Shown piece after piece: positions 32,447 through 40,911 of a stretch of DNA of 64,000 bases. The DNA is from Anaerolinea thermophila UNI-1. Lineage in GTDB: Bacteria > Chloroflexota > Anaerolineae > Anaerolineales > Anaerolineaceae. The stretch covers positions 1,674,001 through 1,738,000 of the forward strand of contig NC_014960.1 in the NCBI RefSeq assembly GCF_000199675.1, read 5' to 3'. A program made the translations under genes and the position numbers. The notes beneath the pieces are model-generated. The model ran no database searches. It had not been told where the DNA came from and saw only the letters and a list, made by a program, of their open reading frames with translations. Numbering within the stretch: position 1 is the stretch's first letter; every line of letters starts with the position of its first letter.

Positions 32447-33847
32447 TCACAAATTTGATTGGTGGAATTGTGGCTGTAACATGTTTTGCCAGGCATGCCT
32501 TACCGCAGCAGCAACAAACAAACTTCCAGTTGCAAGAATAACCGCCTCAGATTTCTGTGCTATTTCCATTGCCGAAGCCAGAGCTTTTTCTACCGGGACG
32601 ATGGCTTCTGCACGGACGCCATATCGGTGGATCCATTCTACCAGCGTTTGTGCATCCATGGCTCGGGGGTGCACTGACTGTGTGGTGATAACCCGTTTTA
32701 CCCTTGGGAGCAATTCGCCGAGCATACCAGCAATATCCTTATCTTCAGAAACCCCGAAAAGTAAAATCACAGGCTTACCAGGCAAATAATCATCGAGAGT
32801 TAATCGAAGTTTTAATGCGGAATCACGATTGTGTGCCGAGTCCACAATGAGCATGGGATTTCTGTTCAAAATTTCGAAACGCCCAGGCCAGTAGACGGTA
32901 CTAAAACCTTTCTGAATTGCAGCATCTGAAACAGGAACTCCGCAGGTTTTCCCGATCTGTAAAGCAGCATAGGCTGTTGCCGCATTCTGTACTTGATGAT
33001 ATCCAAGTAAGGGAATGCGCAATCTCAAAGGCTCCCAATCTGTGTGAGCTCCGGACTCGATGAAGGAGTTCACCATGTCCTGCTCATCCTCTTTCCAAAC
33101 AAAGAGTGTTTGTCCCTCTAAATCATGAGACCAGGGAGCAAAGTGGAAATCCACTCCTACTTTGTATAATGCAGAACCTCGTTCGCGGGCAACCTGCTCA
33201 AGCACTGCCATTGCCTCCGGGAGTTGAGGGGAAGTGACCACTGGCTTTCCAGGTTTAATGATTCCGGCTTTTTCAAAAGCAATTTTTGCTAACGTATCTC
33301 CAAGAACATTCATGTGATCCATGGAAAGCGATGTGATGACTGAAACGGTGGGCGTAACCACGTTGGTTGCGTCCAATCTGCCACCTAACCCCACTTCTAT
33401 CACTGCCACATGGCATCCTTTGCGGGCAAAGTAGAGGAATGCCATTCCTGTAGTAATTTCAAATGTAGTCAATTGGGGTACCATGGCAACAAAGGGTTTA
33501 ATTTCTTCAACAAGATGAACAAAATCTTCTCGGGAAATTTCTTCTCCATTTACCTGGATTCTTTCTGTGTAATCTTGCAAGTGCGGGCTGGTATAAAACC
33601 CTACACGATACCCTTCAGCCTTAAGAGCACTGGCTATCAATGCTGATGTGGAGCCTTTACCCTTTGTTCCAGCGACATGGAAGACAAAAAACTTGTCTTG
33701 AGGATTTCCGAGTAGTTCCAGGAATTTGAATATTCGATCCAGGTTGAATTTATCTGGGGTGTAGCGGAAATTTCGCGTCAGGCTGTAATCCACAAAACTG
33801 TACAGATAATCCAGTGATTCTTGGTATAAAATTTCATATTCGTTCAT
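32447..33847 (-). CDS. folC: Folylpolyglutamate synthase / dihydrofolate synthase
   Basis: A 466-residue Mur-ligase-family enzyme. The P-loop HVAGTKGKGST lies at about 57-67, followed by YTSPHLQDYTERI and VIEVGLGGRLDATNV. The C-terminal domain has VDSAHNRDSALKL and LLFGVSEDKD. It adds glutamate to dihydropteroate and/or folates. Length and motifs are normal. It is the first gene of a minus-strand pair with lon and is divergent from the Crp-type gene. No strong ribosome-binding site is seen before ATG 33847. Confidence 0.95.
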   Translation of the reverse strand: MNEYEILYQESLDYLYSFVDYSLTRNFRYTPDKFNLDRIFKFLELLGNPQDKFFVFHVAGTKGKGSTSALIASALKAEGYRVGFYTSPHLQDYTERIQVNGEEISREDFVHLVEEIKPFVAMVPQLTTFEITTGMAFLYFARKGCHVAVIEVGLGGRLDATNVVTPTVSVITSLSMDHMNVLGDTLAKIAFEKAGIIKPGKPVVTSPQLPEAMAVLEQVARERGSALYKVGVDFHFAPWSHDLEGQTLFVWKEDEQDMVNSFIESGAHTDWEPLRLRIPLLGYHQVQNAATAYAALQIGKTCGVPVSDAAIQKGFSTVYWPGRFEILNRNPMLIVDSAHNRDSALKLRLTLDDYLPGKPVILLFGVSEDKDIAGMLGELLPRVKRVITTQSVHPRAMDAQTLVEWIHRYGVRAEAIVPVEKALASAMEIAQKSEAVILATGSLFVAAAVRHAWQNMLQPQFHQSNL

Positions 33848-33941
33848 TTGTTCCGTATAACTCCCTGTGGCATTGTAATCGTCAGGGAAGAATTCTGCAA
33901 GACCAGATAGAGTGGTGCCTTTGTGTTAAACTTAGGAAGCC

Positions 33942-34643
33942 ATGGATAAAAATCTCTTGCTAAAGAATAATCCTCTGCTTTTGGATATTTCCGAGGAAGA
34001 TCTTCTTGTTTTGATAGCAAATTCATTACAGATAAAGGCTGAAGCGGGAAGTTATCTGTTCTTTCAGGGTGATCCAGCCGATAGTTTATATTTCCTTACA
34101 GAGGGACATGTACGATTAATATCCTTTACCCCAGAAGGGCAACAGGTTCTCATGCATGTAGTCACTCCTGGAAACTTCTTTGCCATTATTGCTCTTGTCC
34201 CTGGTTCCACTTACCCGGTAAGTGCCGAGGTAACCTTGGATAGCACACTCTTGAAATGGAACAAAAATTCTCTTCAGAAAGTTCTTAAGACCGTACCTGT
34301 ATTTGCCTTGCAAGCCATGCGTTTAATGTCTGAACGGTTACAGGAATATCAACAACGATTTAAGGAAATTGCGACTCAAAGGGTTGAGCGTCGCCTGGCA
34401 AGAATGCTGATTCGACTTGCTTCCCAAAGTGGTGTTAAGAGCGATGAAGGTATTGTGATCAATTTACCTTTGACCAGACAGGATCTGGCAGAAATGATTG
34501 GAACAACCCTTTACACGGTAAGCCGATTTCTTTCTCATTGGGAAAACCAGGGGATAATTCTAAGCCGGAGAGAAAAAGTGATTATCGTCAACTCCCATCT
34601 ATTAATGTGCATTGCTGAAGATTTACCCTATTCTGAGGCTTAG
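33942..34643 (+). CDS. Crp/Fnr-family transcriptional regulator
   Basis: A 233-residue regulator. A cyclic-nucleotide-type beta-roll spans about 15-125 (EAGSYLFFQGDPADSLYFLTEG). A helix-turn-helix lies at about 175-215 (TRQDLAEMIGTTLYTVSRFL). It lacks the N-terminal cysteine cluster of oxygen-sensing Fnr, so the signal is more likely a small molecule, heme or nitric oxide. ATG 33942 follows AGGAAG. The adjacent DUF1858 gene and two-component pair suggest a redox or nitrogen-oxide regulatory group; this is inference from context. Confidence 0.9.
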   Translation: MDKNLLLKNNPLLLDISEEDLLVLIANSLQIKAEAGSYLFFQGDPADSLYFLTEGHVRLISFTPEGQQVLMHVVTPGNFFAIIALVPGSTYPVSAEVTLDSTLLKWNKNSLQKVLKTVPVFALQAMRLMSERLQEYQQRFKEIATQRVERRLARMLIRLASQSGVKSDEGIVINLPLTRQDLAEMIGTTLYTVSRFLSHWENQGIILSRREKVIIVNSHLLMCIAEDLPYSEA

Positions 34644-34680
34644 TTTGATTATCCACAAAGCACGTGTCTTCTTATCTCGA

Positions 34681-34686
34681 TATAAT
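34681..34686 (+). promoter_or_regulatory. Putative -10 element of the DUF1858 gene
   Basis: A consensus TATAAT ends 6 nt before the GTG at 34693. No Shine-Dalgarno lies between, so a leaderless transcript is suggested. Confidence 0.4.
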
Positions 34687-34692
34687 CAAAAT

Positions 34693-34914
34693 GTGAATAC
34701 GATAATAACTTTAGACACCACTATATACGAGTTGCTTAAGCAGTATCCCCATGTAGCGTCTCTGTTTGTTCAAAAACATATGGTTTGTGTGGGTTGTCCA
34801 ATGGGGATTTTTGATACGATCAGAGAAGCCGCGTTATATCACTATGTAGACCCTCAAAAATTTTTTGACCAAGTGATGTTGTTAATTCAAAGTTCTGGTA
34901 ATATATCTGAATAA
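34693..34914 (+). CDS. DUF1858-domain protein
   Basis: A 73-residue protein consisting of a DUF1858 domain: ITLDTTIYELLKQYPHVASLFV, then HMVCVGCPMGIFDTIREAA. The CxxC pair in VCVGC is characteristic. Such domains occur alone or fused to hybrid-cluster-associated and nitric-oxide-detoxification proteins, and are thought to bind a metal or take part in redox chemistry. Start GTG 34693 is chosen because the domain begins there; the frame extends upstream into the Crp gene but that part is not domain-like. Confidence 0.75.
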   Translation: MNTIITLDTTIYELLKQYPHVASLFVQKHMVCVGCPMGIFDTIREAALYHYVDPQKFFDQVMLLIQSSGNISE

Positions 34915-34951
34915 TCCACTAAATACTCGCCTTCAATTTGGGAAAAGCAGT

Positions 34952-35638
34952 ATGCAAGAAAAAGATTCTGGGCCTTTGACGATTCTTCTGGTTGAAGATG
35001 ATCCTGCAATTATTCAGTTAGTTGCTCTTGGATTGAGAATGGAAAAATTTGAGGTGATAACTGCCATTGATGGACGTGAAGGCTTCCAGCTATTTCTAGA
35101 AAAAAAACCTGACTTGCTCATTGTAGATTGGATGCTTCCTAAAATGGATGGGATTACATTATGCCGTAAAATTAGAGAGTTAAGTGACCTACCAATCATT
35201 ATTATCACTGCTAAAGATGCTGTGCAGGACCGAGTAGAAGGACTGGATACAGGTGCTGATGATTATCTGGTTAAGCCTTTTCATCTGGACGAACTTCTGG
35301 CAAGAGTAAGGGCAAGGCTACGGCGACGACTGCCCATTTCTCATCAACTGATATTTTCCGACTTGTCTTTTGATTTGGAAACCCATGAATTTTTTCGAGG
35401 CAAACGATTGCTGCATTTTACGGCTACAGAGCAAAAAGTCCTGGAACTCTTTTTGCGTCACCCACGTCAGGTATTATCCAAAGAAACAATTCTGGAAAAG
35501 GTATGGGGATATGACTTTGGGGGGGATGCAAATATTGTTGAACAATATATCCGCTCCATTCGACAAAAACTAGGAGAACCCAATCTCATTCAAACAATTC
35601 GCGGATTGGGGTATTCTCTTCGTGAGGAGCAGGAATGA
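34952..35638 (+). CDS. OmpR/PhoB-family response regulator
   Basis: A 228-residue regulator with receiver domain (about 8-122; acidic VEDD, phospho-acceptor D59 in LLIVDWMLPK, Lys in VKPFHLDE) and a C-terminal winged helix (about 135-225; FTATEQKVLELFLRH, VEQYIRSIRQKLG). It pairs with the histidine kinase encoded next, the genes overlapping by 4 nt. ATG 34952 has GGGAAAAG upstream. The signal and regulon are unknown; neighbours are a Crp-type regulator and a DUF1858 protein. Confidence 0.95.
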   Translation: MQEKDSGPLTILLVEDDPAIIQLVALGLRMEKFEVITAIDGREGFQLFLEKKPDLLIVDWMLPKMDGITLCRKIRELSDLPIIIITAKDAVQDRVEGLDTGADDYLVKPFHLDELLARVRARLRRRLPISHQLIFSDLSFDLETHEFFRGKRLLHFTATEQKVLELFLRHPRQVLSKETILEKVWGYDFGGDANIVEQYIRSIRQKLGEPNLIQTIRGLGYSLREEQE

Positions 35639-37059
35639 GATCTATCAGTTTTAGGACCTTACTGACAGGGCTATTATTTGTAGGATTTATTCCTCTTCTA
35701 TTGTTGATCGGGTTGATTGTATATGGTTTTCAAAGAACATACTTAATGGAACAAGCCAAATCACAGTTATCGAGTTTTATTCGTGTGGAAATTGAAAATC
35801 TAGATCCGAATTCTAATCTTTCGCTTCTTGCTGTCCAGACGGGAGAGCGTATCCGACCTTTAGGGGCTGATTTATTTATCAAAGATAAAGATGGCAATCC
35901 AGTCCCCCCCGCATTAGGTACTGGACCTTGGTTAGAAGATGAAATCCATAAAAACGCATTAATTCATCAAAAAGCCCAGTTCCTTACCATACATACGGAC
36001 TCGGGAGACCGTTTGGTTTTTCTCTCGCCGATTCTGTCGTCCGAAGGTATGGCTCTTGGGACTTTGGAAAGCAGTATTTCCCTAAGTGGAATTCAAACCC
36101 AACTGTTAGTTCTACAACGTTGGTTAATTCTTCTGATTGGTTTTTCAATATTTCTTGTTGGGATCATTTCGCAGGGTATTTCTACTTTTTCACTTCGCCC
36201 GATTCAAAACCTTGTGAAAACAGCCGAAAAAGTTAGAGAAGGCGATCTTCATACAAGAGCATCTACTACCTCAATCATTGAAATTAATGAATTAGCCTTT
36301 ACGCTAAACCAAATGCTCACCCGCCTAGAAGAAGATATCGACGCCCAAAGAAAATTAAACCAAACCATGAGACAATTCGCTGCGGATGCTTCTCATGAGT
36401 TGAGATCTCCGCTTATGGTGTTTAACAACAGTGTGGATTTGTTGAGAAAATTTGTGGAAGAGAAAAATTTCCTTCAAATGATAGAAATATTAAACGTGCT
36501 GGAACGTGAAGTGCAAACAATGAGCAGGTTGGTGGATAATCTCTTACTTCTTGCCCGACTGGATCAAGCACAAGAAGATCCTACTAAAATCTTGAGAGTA
36601 GAAGAAATAGAACCCCTTCCTTTGATTGAAGAGATCTATGAGAGGGCAAAACTTCTATCTCAGGGACAAAGAATAGTCATGAGACTTCCGAGCAAAAATC
36701 TCAAGTCATTGACAGCGGATCGGAGCATGCTTACACATGCATTGAATAATCTAATAGAAAATGCCATTCAACATACCCCTCCAGAAAAAGGTATTTTCAT
36801 CACAGCCGAATCCGAAGAAAGGTATTGCATTTTTGTGATTCAAGATGAAGGTACAGGTATTCCTAAAAATCAGATTCCATTTATCTTTGACAGATTCTAT
36901 CGAGTGGATACCTCAAGAAGCCAACGAAAAAGTGGTGCTGGATTAGGATTGGCAATAGTCCAGTCGATTGTTCATCTTCACCAAGGGAAGATTGAGGTTT
37001 TCAGTGATGAAGGAAAAGGAACAACGTTTAAGGTGTTTATTCCTTATGGGGATGAATGA
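35635..37059 (+). CDS. HAMP-domain sensor histidine kinase
   Basis: A 474-residue membrane kinase: membrane helix 8-32, extracytoplasmic sensor about 33-162, second helix 163-183, HAMP about 185-235, HisKA with phospho-acceptor H254 in DASHELRSPL, then an HATPase domain with NNLIENAIQHT, DEGTGIP and SGAGLGLAIV. The sensor part has no recognised ligand fold. ATG 35635 overlaps the regulator stop (ATGA). The last 16 nt overlap the convergent YqeC-MocA gene. Confidence 0.95.
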   Translation: MRSISFRTLLTGLLFVGFIPLLLLIGLIVYGFQRTYLMEQAKSQLSSFIRVEIENLDPNSNLSLLAVQTGERIRPLGADLFIKDKDGNPVPPALGTGPWLEDEIHKNALIHQKAQFLTIHTDSGDRLVFLSPILSSEGMALGTLESSISLSGIQTQLLVLQRWLILLIGFSIFLVGIISQGISTFSLRPIQNLVKTAEKVREGDLHTRASTTSIIEINELAFTLNQMLTRLEEDIDAQRKLNQTMRQFAADASHELRSPLMVFNNSVDLLRKFVEEKNFLQMIEILNVLEREVQTMSRLVDNLLLLARLDQAQEDPTKILRVEEIEPLPLIEEIYERAKLLSQGQRIVMRLPSKNLKSLTADRSMLTHALNNLIENAIQHTPPEKGIFITAESEERYCIFVIQDEGTGIPKNQIPFIFDRFYRVDTSRSQRKSGAGLGLAIVQSIVHLHQGKIEVFSDEGKGTTFKVFIPYGDE

Positions 37060-38411
37060 TCAATCAGTTTCATTAAATTGGCTAAGTCATCTAAGGTATC
37101 AATATCCAACAATAGTTTTTTATCTTCCCATGGGATAAACTGAAGAGGAAATTTTTCAAAAATTTGTCTTCCACCAGCATCCCCTGTCATGTTCATCAAA
37201 TCATGGAAAGTCTCTCGAGAGAATAGAATAGGATTTGCTCTTTGTCCATTCACCCTTGGGGCAATAATTGGTGCTTGTGAGATAGCAAAAGCATGCAATA
37301 AGGATTTGAGGAGTGACGATGTGATAAATGGCTGGTCGCCCAGCAAGAAAATGACCGCCTGCACATGTTCTGGCAAAGCGCTGATTGCCACTTTTACCGA
37401 ACTGGACTGTCCCAATTTCCATGAAGGGTTCTCAATGATGTTGACGTCTAAATTGCTTAAACTGGAAGAGATTTCTGGATATGCTCCCGTTACTACCAAT
37501 ACCGGTTGCAAGTAACTCTCAAGGGCTATTTTAGCAATTCGACGAACCAATGGCTCGCCTTCTATTTCAATCAGTACTTTAGGAGAGCCAAAACGACGAC
37601 TTTCCCCGGCTGCCAGAACAACCCCGGCAACAGGAACATATACACGGTGAATTTCAACCGGTTTGGTATACTCTGTACCATGCAGGCTTGCAACAACACC
37701 TCGGTCAAATTTAGAAAGTATTCGAATGGCTACATTCCCTCCAAACTCTTGTTGCTCGACGGAGTCTGCCTGATTGATTAGAAAATATCGTTTACTGTTT
37801 TCAGGAATATTTTTTAACCCGCCAAGTGGATGAGAAATCACCTTTGCAATAGTTTCAGAAGATAGTAAATCTCCCAAGGATACGTTTGCCAGTTGCGAGT
37901 AATCTGCCGAACGATATACCCATTCCTCATTCAATGGTTTCCCAAATCCACTAGCGCCCGCACACACAATAACCTGTTCAATTTTCTGTGGAATGGGAGG
38001 TTCCCACGGTCCAGGGGCTTTGAGGGGTTTCCCACGGCAACCATCTGCTTCTATCAGCAAAGGAATTCGTTTTTGTTTACAAACGTCAATCAAGAGAGAA
38101 ATAGCCGTATGCTCCAGTCCTCTGTATCTTCCCCTCTCATCTGGTAACCCTGTAATCAATAGAATGCCATCAAAGGTTTCGTCTAGAATCCGAGGAATAT
38201 CCTGAGGCTCTCTGAGTTGAACTACTTTGTCGGCATTCTCGGCTTGATTTACACCCAAATGTGCAGTATTTGACACAATTACCCGCGGAGTGTATTCTTT
38301 TGCCAAGCGAAAAAGCAACGATGTTTTTCCCCCACTTCCCACTATTGCCAAAACGGGAGTTTCAGGCAGGTTAAGAGCTTTTCGTAAAGCCATTGTTCTG
38401 GATATACTCAT
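37044..38411 (-). CDS. YqeC-like P-loop / MocA-like nucleotidyltransferase fusion
   Basis: A 455-residue two-domain protein. Residues about 15-245 match YqeC (selenium-dependent hydroxylase accessory), with GSGGKT at 25-30, NTAHLG and EADGCRGKP. Residues about 262-455 match MocA/MobA-type nucleotidyltransferases, with GVVLAAGESRRFGSPK near 263-278 and LLGDQPF. MocA-type enzymes make molybdopterin cytosine dinucleotide for xanthine-dehydrogenase-type enzymes. It is thus a companion of the XdhC-family gene at 5.2-6.2 kb. Start is uncertain: ATG 38411 precedes the domain, but a weakly supported ATG at 38477 and one at 38390 exist. Confidence 0.88.
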   Translation of the reverse strand: MSISRTMALRKALNLPETPVLAIVGSGGKTSLLFRLAKEYTPRVIVSNTAHLGVNQAENADKVVQLREPQDIPRILDETFDGILLITGLPDERGRYRGLEHTAISLLIDVCKQKRIPLLIEADGCRGKPLKAPGPWEPPIPQKIEQVIVCAGASGFGKPLNEEWVYRSADYSQLANVSLGDLLSSETIAKVISHPLGGLKNIPENSKRYFLINQADSVEQQEFGGNVAIRILSKFDRGVVASLHGTEYTKPVEIHRVYVPVAGVVLAAGESRRFGSPKVLIEIEGEPLVRRIAKIALESYLQPVLVVTGAYPEISSSLSNLDVNIIENPSWKLGQSSSVKVAISALPEHVQAVIFLLGDQPFITSSLLKSLLHAFAISQAPIIAPRVNGQRANPILFSRETFHDLMNMTGDAGGRQIFEKFPLQFIPWEDKKLLLDIDTLDDLANLMKLIDHSSP

Positions 38412-38504
38412 TTTTTTTAATATACTCTCATGTTTGAAAAAACTCAAATCGTGTAAGATAAATTTACGATATTTCACATCCTATTTTATTCAAAGGTAAA
38501 ACAT

Positions 38505-39242
38505 ATGAAAAAAATTACCGGTTGCCTTCTCTTTTTGGTTTCCTTCATGGTTTTAATTACTGGCTGCGTTTCTGGAAGTTCTTCTTCTCAGGTAAACTCA
38601 ACTTTACCGGTACTCACCTCTACTCCTGTTGTGCAAACGCCTGTTATTGAGGAATATCTGCCTGCAACTACTGCAGAAAACAATACAGGTAAAGATCGTT
38701 TCCCTGTGAAATTTGTAATCGACTCACAAAATTCTGTGATCTCTTATACCGTCGATGAAACATTTTTGAATCAGAATAATCGTCTGGCGACCGCTGTGGG
38801 AAAAACCAGTGAGATTACCGGGGAACTTGAAATAGACCTGAGGAATCCTTCAAATATATCATTTGGGGAATTTGTGGTGAATATTCAAACCTTGAGGAGC
38901 GATTCAAGCCGGAGAGATTCTGCCATACAAAACCGCTGGCTCGAATCCGCCAAGTTTCCACTCGCACGTTTCAACGTGAGGGAAGTGAAAGATTTTCCAC
39001 AAGACCCAAAGGAAAATGAAACGATCAAATTTCAGATTATTGGAGAACTGACCATTCGGGAAACAACCCGTCCTGTCACCTGGGATGTATCTGCAATGTT
39101 GAAAGGTGATCAAATACTTGGAAAAGCAACAACGTTTATCTATATGGCTGATTGGGGAATTGAACCCCCAAGTATAGCAGGGGTGCTTACTGTAAAGGAT
39201 GGGGTTACCCTCAATCTGGAGTTTGCCTTTCTCAAACAGTGA
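38505..39242 (+). CDS. YceI-family lipoprotein
   Basis: A 245-residue secreted lipoprotein. A signal peptide ends in LITGC, with C21 as the lipid attachment site, then a Ser/Thr/Pro linker to about residue 60. The YceI lipocalin-like domain (about 65-243) shows SVISYTVDETF, EITGELEIDL, RRDSAIQNRWLESAKFPLARF and GELTIRETTRPVTWDV. YceI domains bind long isoprenoid or fatty-acyl chains. ATG 38505 follows AAAGG. A terminator hairpin follows the stop codon directly. Confidence 0.92.
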   Translation: MKKITGCLLFLVSFMVLITGCVSGSSSSQVNSTLPVLTSTPVVQTPVIEEYLPATTAENNTGKDRFPVKFVIDSQNSVISYTVDETFLNQNNRLATAVGKTSEITGELEIDLRNPSNISFGEFVVNIQTLRSDSSRRDSAIQNRWLESAKFPLARFNVREVKDFPQDPKENETIKFQIIGELTIRETTRPVTWDVSAMLKGDQILGKATTFIYMADWGIEPPSIAGVLTVKDGVTLNLEFAFLKQ

Positions 39243-39274
39243 AATAGGTCGAGAGAATGCCTCTCGACCTATTT
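39242..39274. terminator. Strong terminator after the YceI gene
   Basis: AAATAGGTCGAGAG (39242-39255) pairs perfectly over 14 bp with the sequence at 39261-39274 across a 5-nt loop, with T-rich flanks. It begins at the yceI stop codon and lies just past the stop of the convergent 39277-39819 gene, so it is probably bidirectional. Confidence 0.9.
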
Positions 39275-39276
39275 TA

Positions 39277-39819
39277 TCAATTGCTGTTTTCCTCGAATAA
39301 CTCATAGGGTAAGGCGTTGACTAACCATACAACCATGAGGCGAATATCATCGTTAGGAGCCTCTACACCCGGATTTTGCTCGTAAAAACTCTGGTCTAAA
39401 ACTTCGTAGGTTTCAGACTTAGGCCATTCCACTTGGAAGCCTGGCAGTTTGGAGCGGTCGAGTTCGGGGGGAAGAAGATTTTTCCACCCTCGCGATACGA
39501 GCATTGCATGTACTCTTTCTTTCAGGTCATGATGCAGTTCTACCCATGCCTGAAGCACTTGGGCTACAAAATCAGCATTTTTTTGGAATAAAACAATGCC
39601 TTGTTTAATTTTGAGGGGAAGAGGGGCCAGTGAACTATCCCGGAAGCCAGGAATCTTCACTTGCTTCTTAAAAATAGAAAGAATACCATTCCTCCTTGAA
39701 GAACTTAAGTTACCTAAGTTCTCAAAAACAAAACGAACCACCTTTTCTCTGTACTCATCCAGCATAAATTCATTGATTGCATGAAAAGGTAAATAGCGAA
39801 TCTGTTCTTGTTCTGACAT
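39277..39819 (-). CDS. Uncharacterised protein
   Basis: A 180-residue soluble protein, mostly helical, without cysteines, signal peptide or membrane helix. It begins MSEQEQIRYLPFHAINEFML and has a basic central region (RRNGILSIFKKQVKIPGFR) and an acidic C-terminus. I do not recognise a family. The coding pattern is consistent with a gene: long uninterrupted frame, neat fit between the terminator and the next gene, and no competing frame. No function is proposed. Confidence 0.75.
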   Translation of the reverse strand: MSEQEQIRYLPFHAINEFMLDEYREKVVRFVFENLGNLSSSRRNGILSIFKKQVKIPGFRDSSLAPLPLKIKQGIVLFQKNADFVAQVLQAWVELHHDLKERVHAMLVSRGWKNLLPPELDRSKLPGFQVEWPKSETYEVLDQSFYEQNPGVEAPNDDIRLMVVWLVNALPYELFEENSN

Positions 39820-39881
39820 CTTACTGATAGCCTCTTTTTAGAAATTTGGAACGAAATCTTATCACAAAATACACAAAGAGT

Positions 39882-40814
39882 TTATTCCTGCACGACTCTC
39901 TCGCTCATCTCGTCCAGCATCAGCATTTCCTCCTCAGAAAGTTTCCAGTGAAGCGCGCCTGCATTTTGTTCTGCTTGCCCTCTGGTTTTAGCGCCTGGAA
40001 TAGGTAACGCACCTTTACATATCACCCAGTTCAATGCTACTTGTGCAGGAGTCTTATGATGTGCCTCTCCAATGTCTCGCAATAAGTTAATGAGAGGTTG
40101 AATCTTACGCAGTACCCTTGAGTTGTATCGAGCCCCTCTTATTCCAGATGGCGGCGATTCGGGAGAATATTTGCCTGTTAGCACTCCCATGGCGAGAGGG
40201 CTATACGCAATAATCTTAACCCCTAACTCGTTCGCTCTTTGAAGCAAGCCGTTTCTTTCGATTTTACGATTCAACAAATGGTATTCGACTTGATTTGAAG
40301 CCAGGTTAATCCCATCCTTGATCAAGCGATCATATGCTCTTTGCATTTGATCCACATCGTAATTGGACACCCCTACAGCGCGAGTCATCCCTTGTTGAAC
40401 AGCCTCAATAAGCCCCTCCATCCACGTCTCGATATTCACCGGTGGCAAAGGTTGATGGATTTGATACAAATCCACTTGCTGTAAGCGTAATCTTCTGAGA
40501 GAGCCTTTGAGAGCATTGATAAGGGCTTGTCGACTTAAGCGCCAGGGGAATGGCATGAATTTTGTGGCAATGAACACCTTTTGCTGAGCGGTTTCTAAAA
40601 ATTGTCCCAAAATGTTTTCCGATTCTCCCTGGCCATATACTTCTGCTGTATCAAAAAATGTAATACCCGAACGGATGGATATTTCAAAGACTTCTCTCAA
40701 ATCAGCCAGCGAATATCCTTTCCCATATCCCCAAACAAAGCGGTCGCCCCATGCCCAGGCACCAATTCCCATCAGGTGGTTTTCAAAGATGTCTTTGCCC
40801 AAACGTTGATTCAT
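39882..40814 (-). CDS. Aldo/keto reductase
   Basis: A 310-residue (beta/alpha)8 NADPH-dependent reductase with the catalytic tetrad D55, Y60, K85 and H120 all present (FFDTAEVYG, IATKF, YQIHQ). The C-terminal part has GVSNYDVDQM, YSPLAMGVLTGKY and PIPGAKTRGQAEQNAGAL, typical of AKRs close to the potassium-channel beta/YajO-like group. The substrate is unknown. ATG 40814 is chosen for the GAGAGGAAAG immediately before it. The gene stands alone and is divergent from dinG. Confidence 0.93.
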   Translation of the reverse strand: MNQRLGKDIFENHLMGIGAWAWGDRFVWGYGKGYSLADLREVFEISIRSGITFFDTAEVYGQGESENILGQFLETAQQKVFIATKFMPFPWRLSRQALINALKGSLRRLRLQQVDLYQIHQPLPPVNIETWMEGLIEAVQQGMTRAVGVSNYDVDQMQRAYDRLIKDGINLASNQVEYHLLNRKIERNGLLQRANELGVKIIAYSPLAMGVLTGKYSPESPPSGIRGARYNSRVLRKIQPLINLLRDIGEAHHKTPAQVALNWVICKGALPIPGAKTRGQAEQNAGALHWKLSEEEMLMLDEMSERVVQE

Positions 40815-40898
40815 CTTTCCTCTCCGCACCATTCACGAATTTTCACTTATTATAGGGCAACTTGCATAAAAATCGCTTAATGGTTAAGGGTCATAAGG

Positions 40899-40904
40899 TA
40901 TAAT
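40899..40904 (+). promoter_or_regulatory. Putative -10 element of the DinG-type helicase gene
   Basis: A consensus TATAAT ends 7 nt before ATG 40912. The in-frame ATG at 40903 lies inside the hexamer, so it cannot be in the transcript from this promoter. No ribosome-binding site is visible, suggesting a leaderless mRNA. Confidence 0.45.
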
Positions 40905-40911
40905 GCCAGAC

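Noticed and set aside
34645..34659. FNR-like box TTGAT TATC CACAA before the DUF1858 gene
   Set aside because: The right half-site matches the ATCAA consensus at only three of five positions, and the nearby regulator lacks Fnr cysteines.
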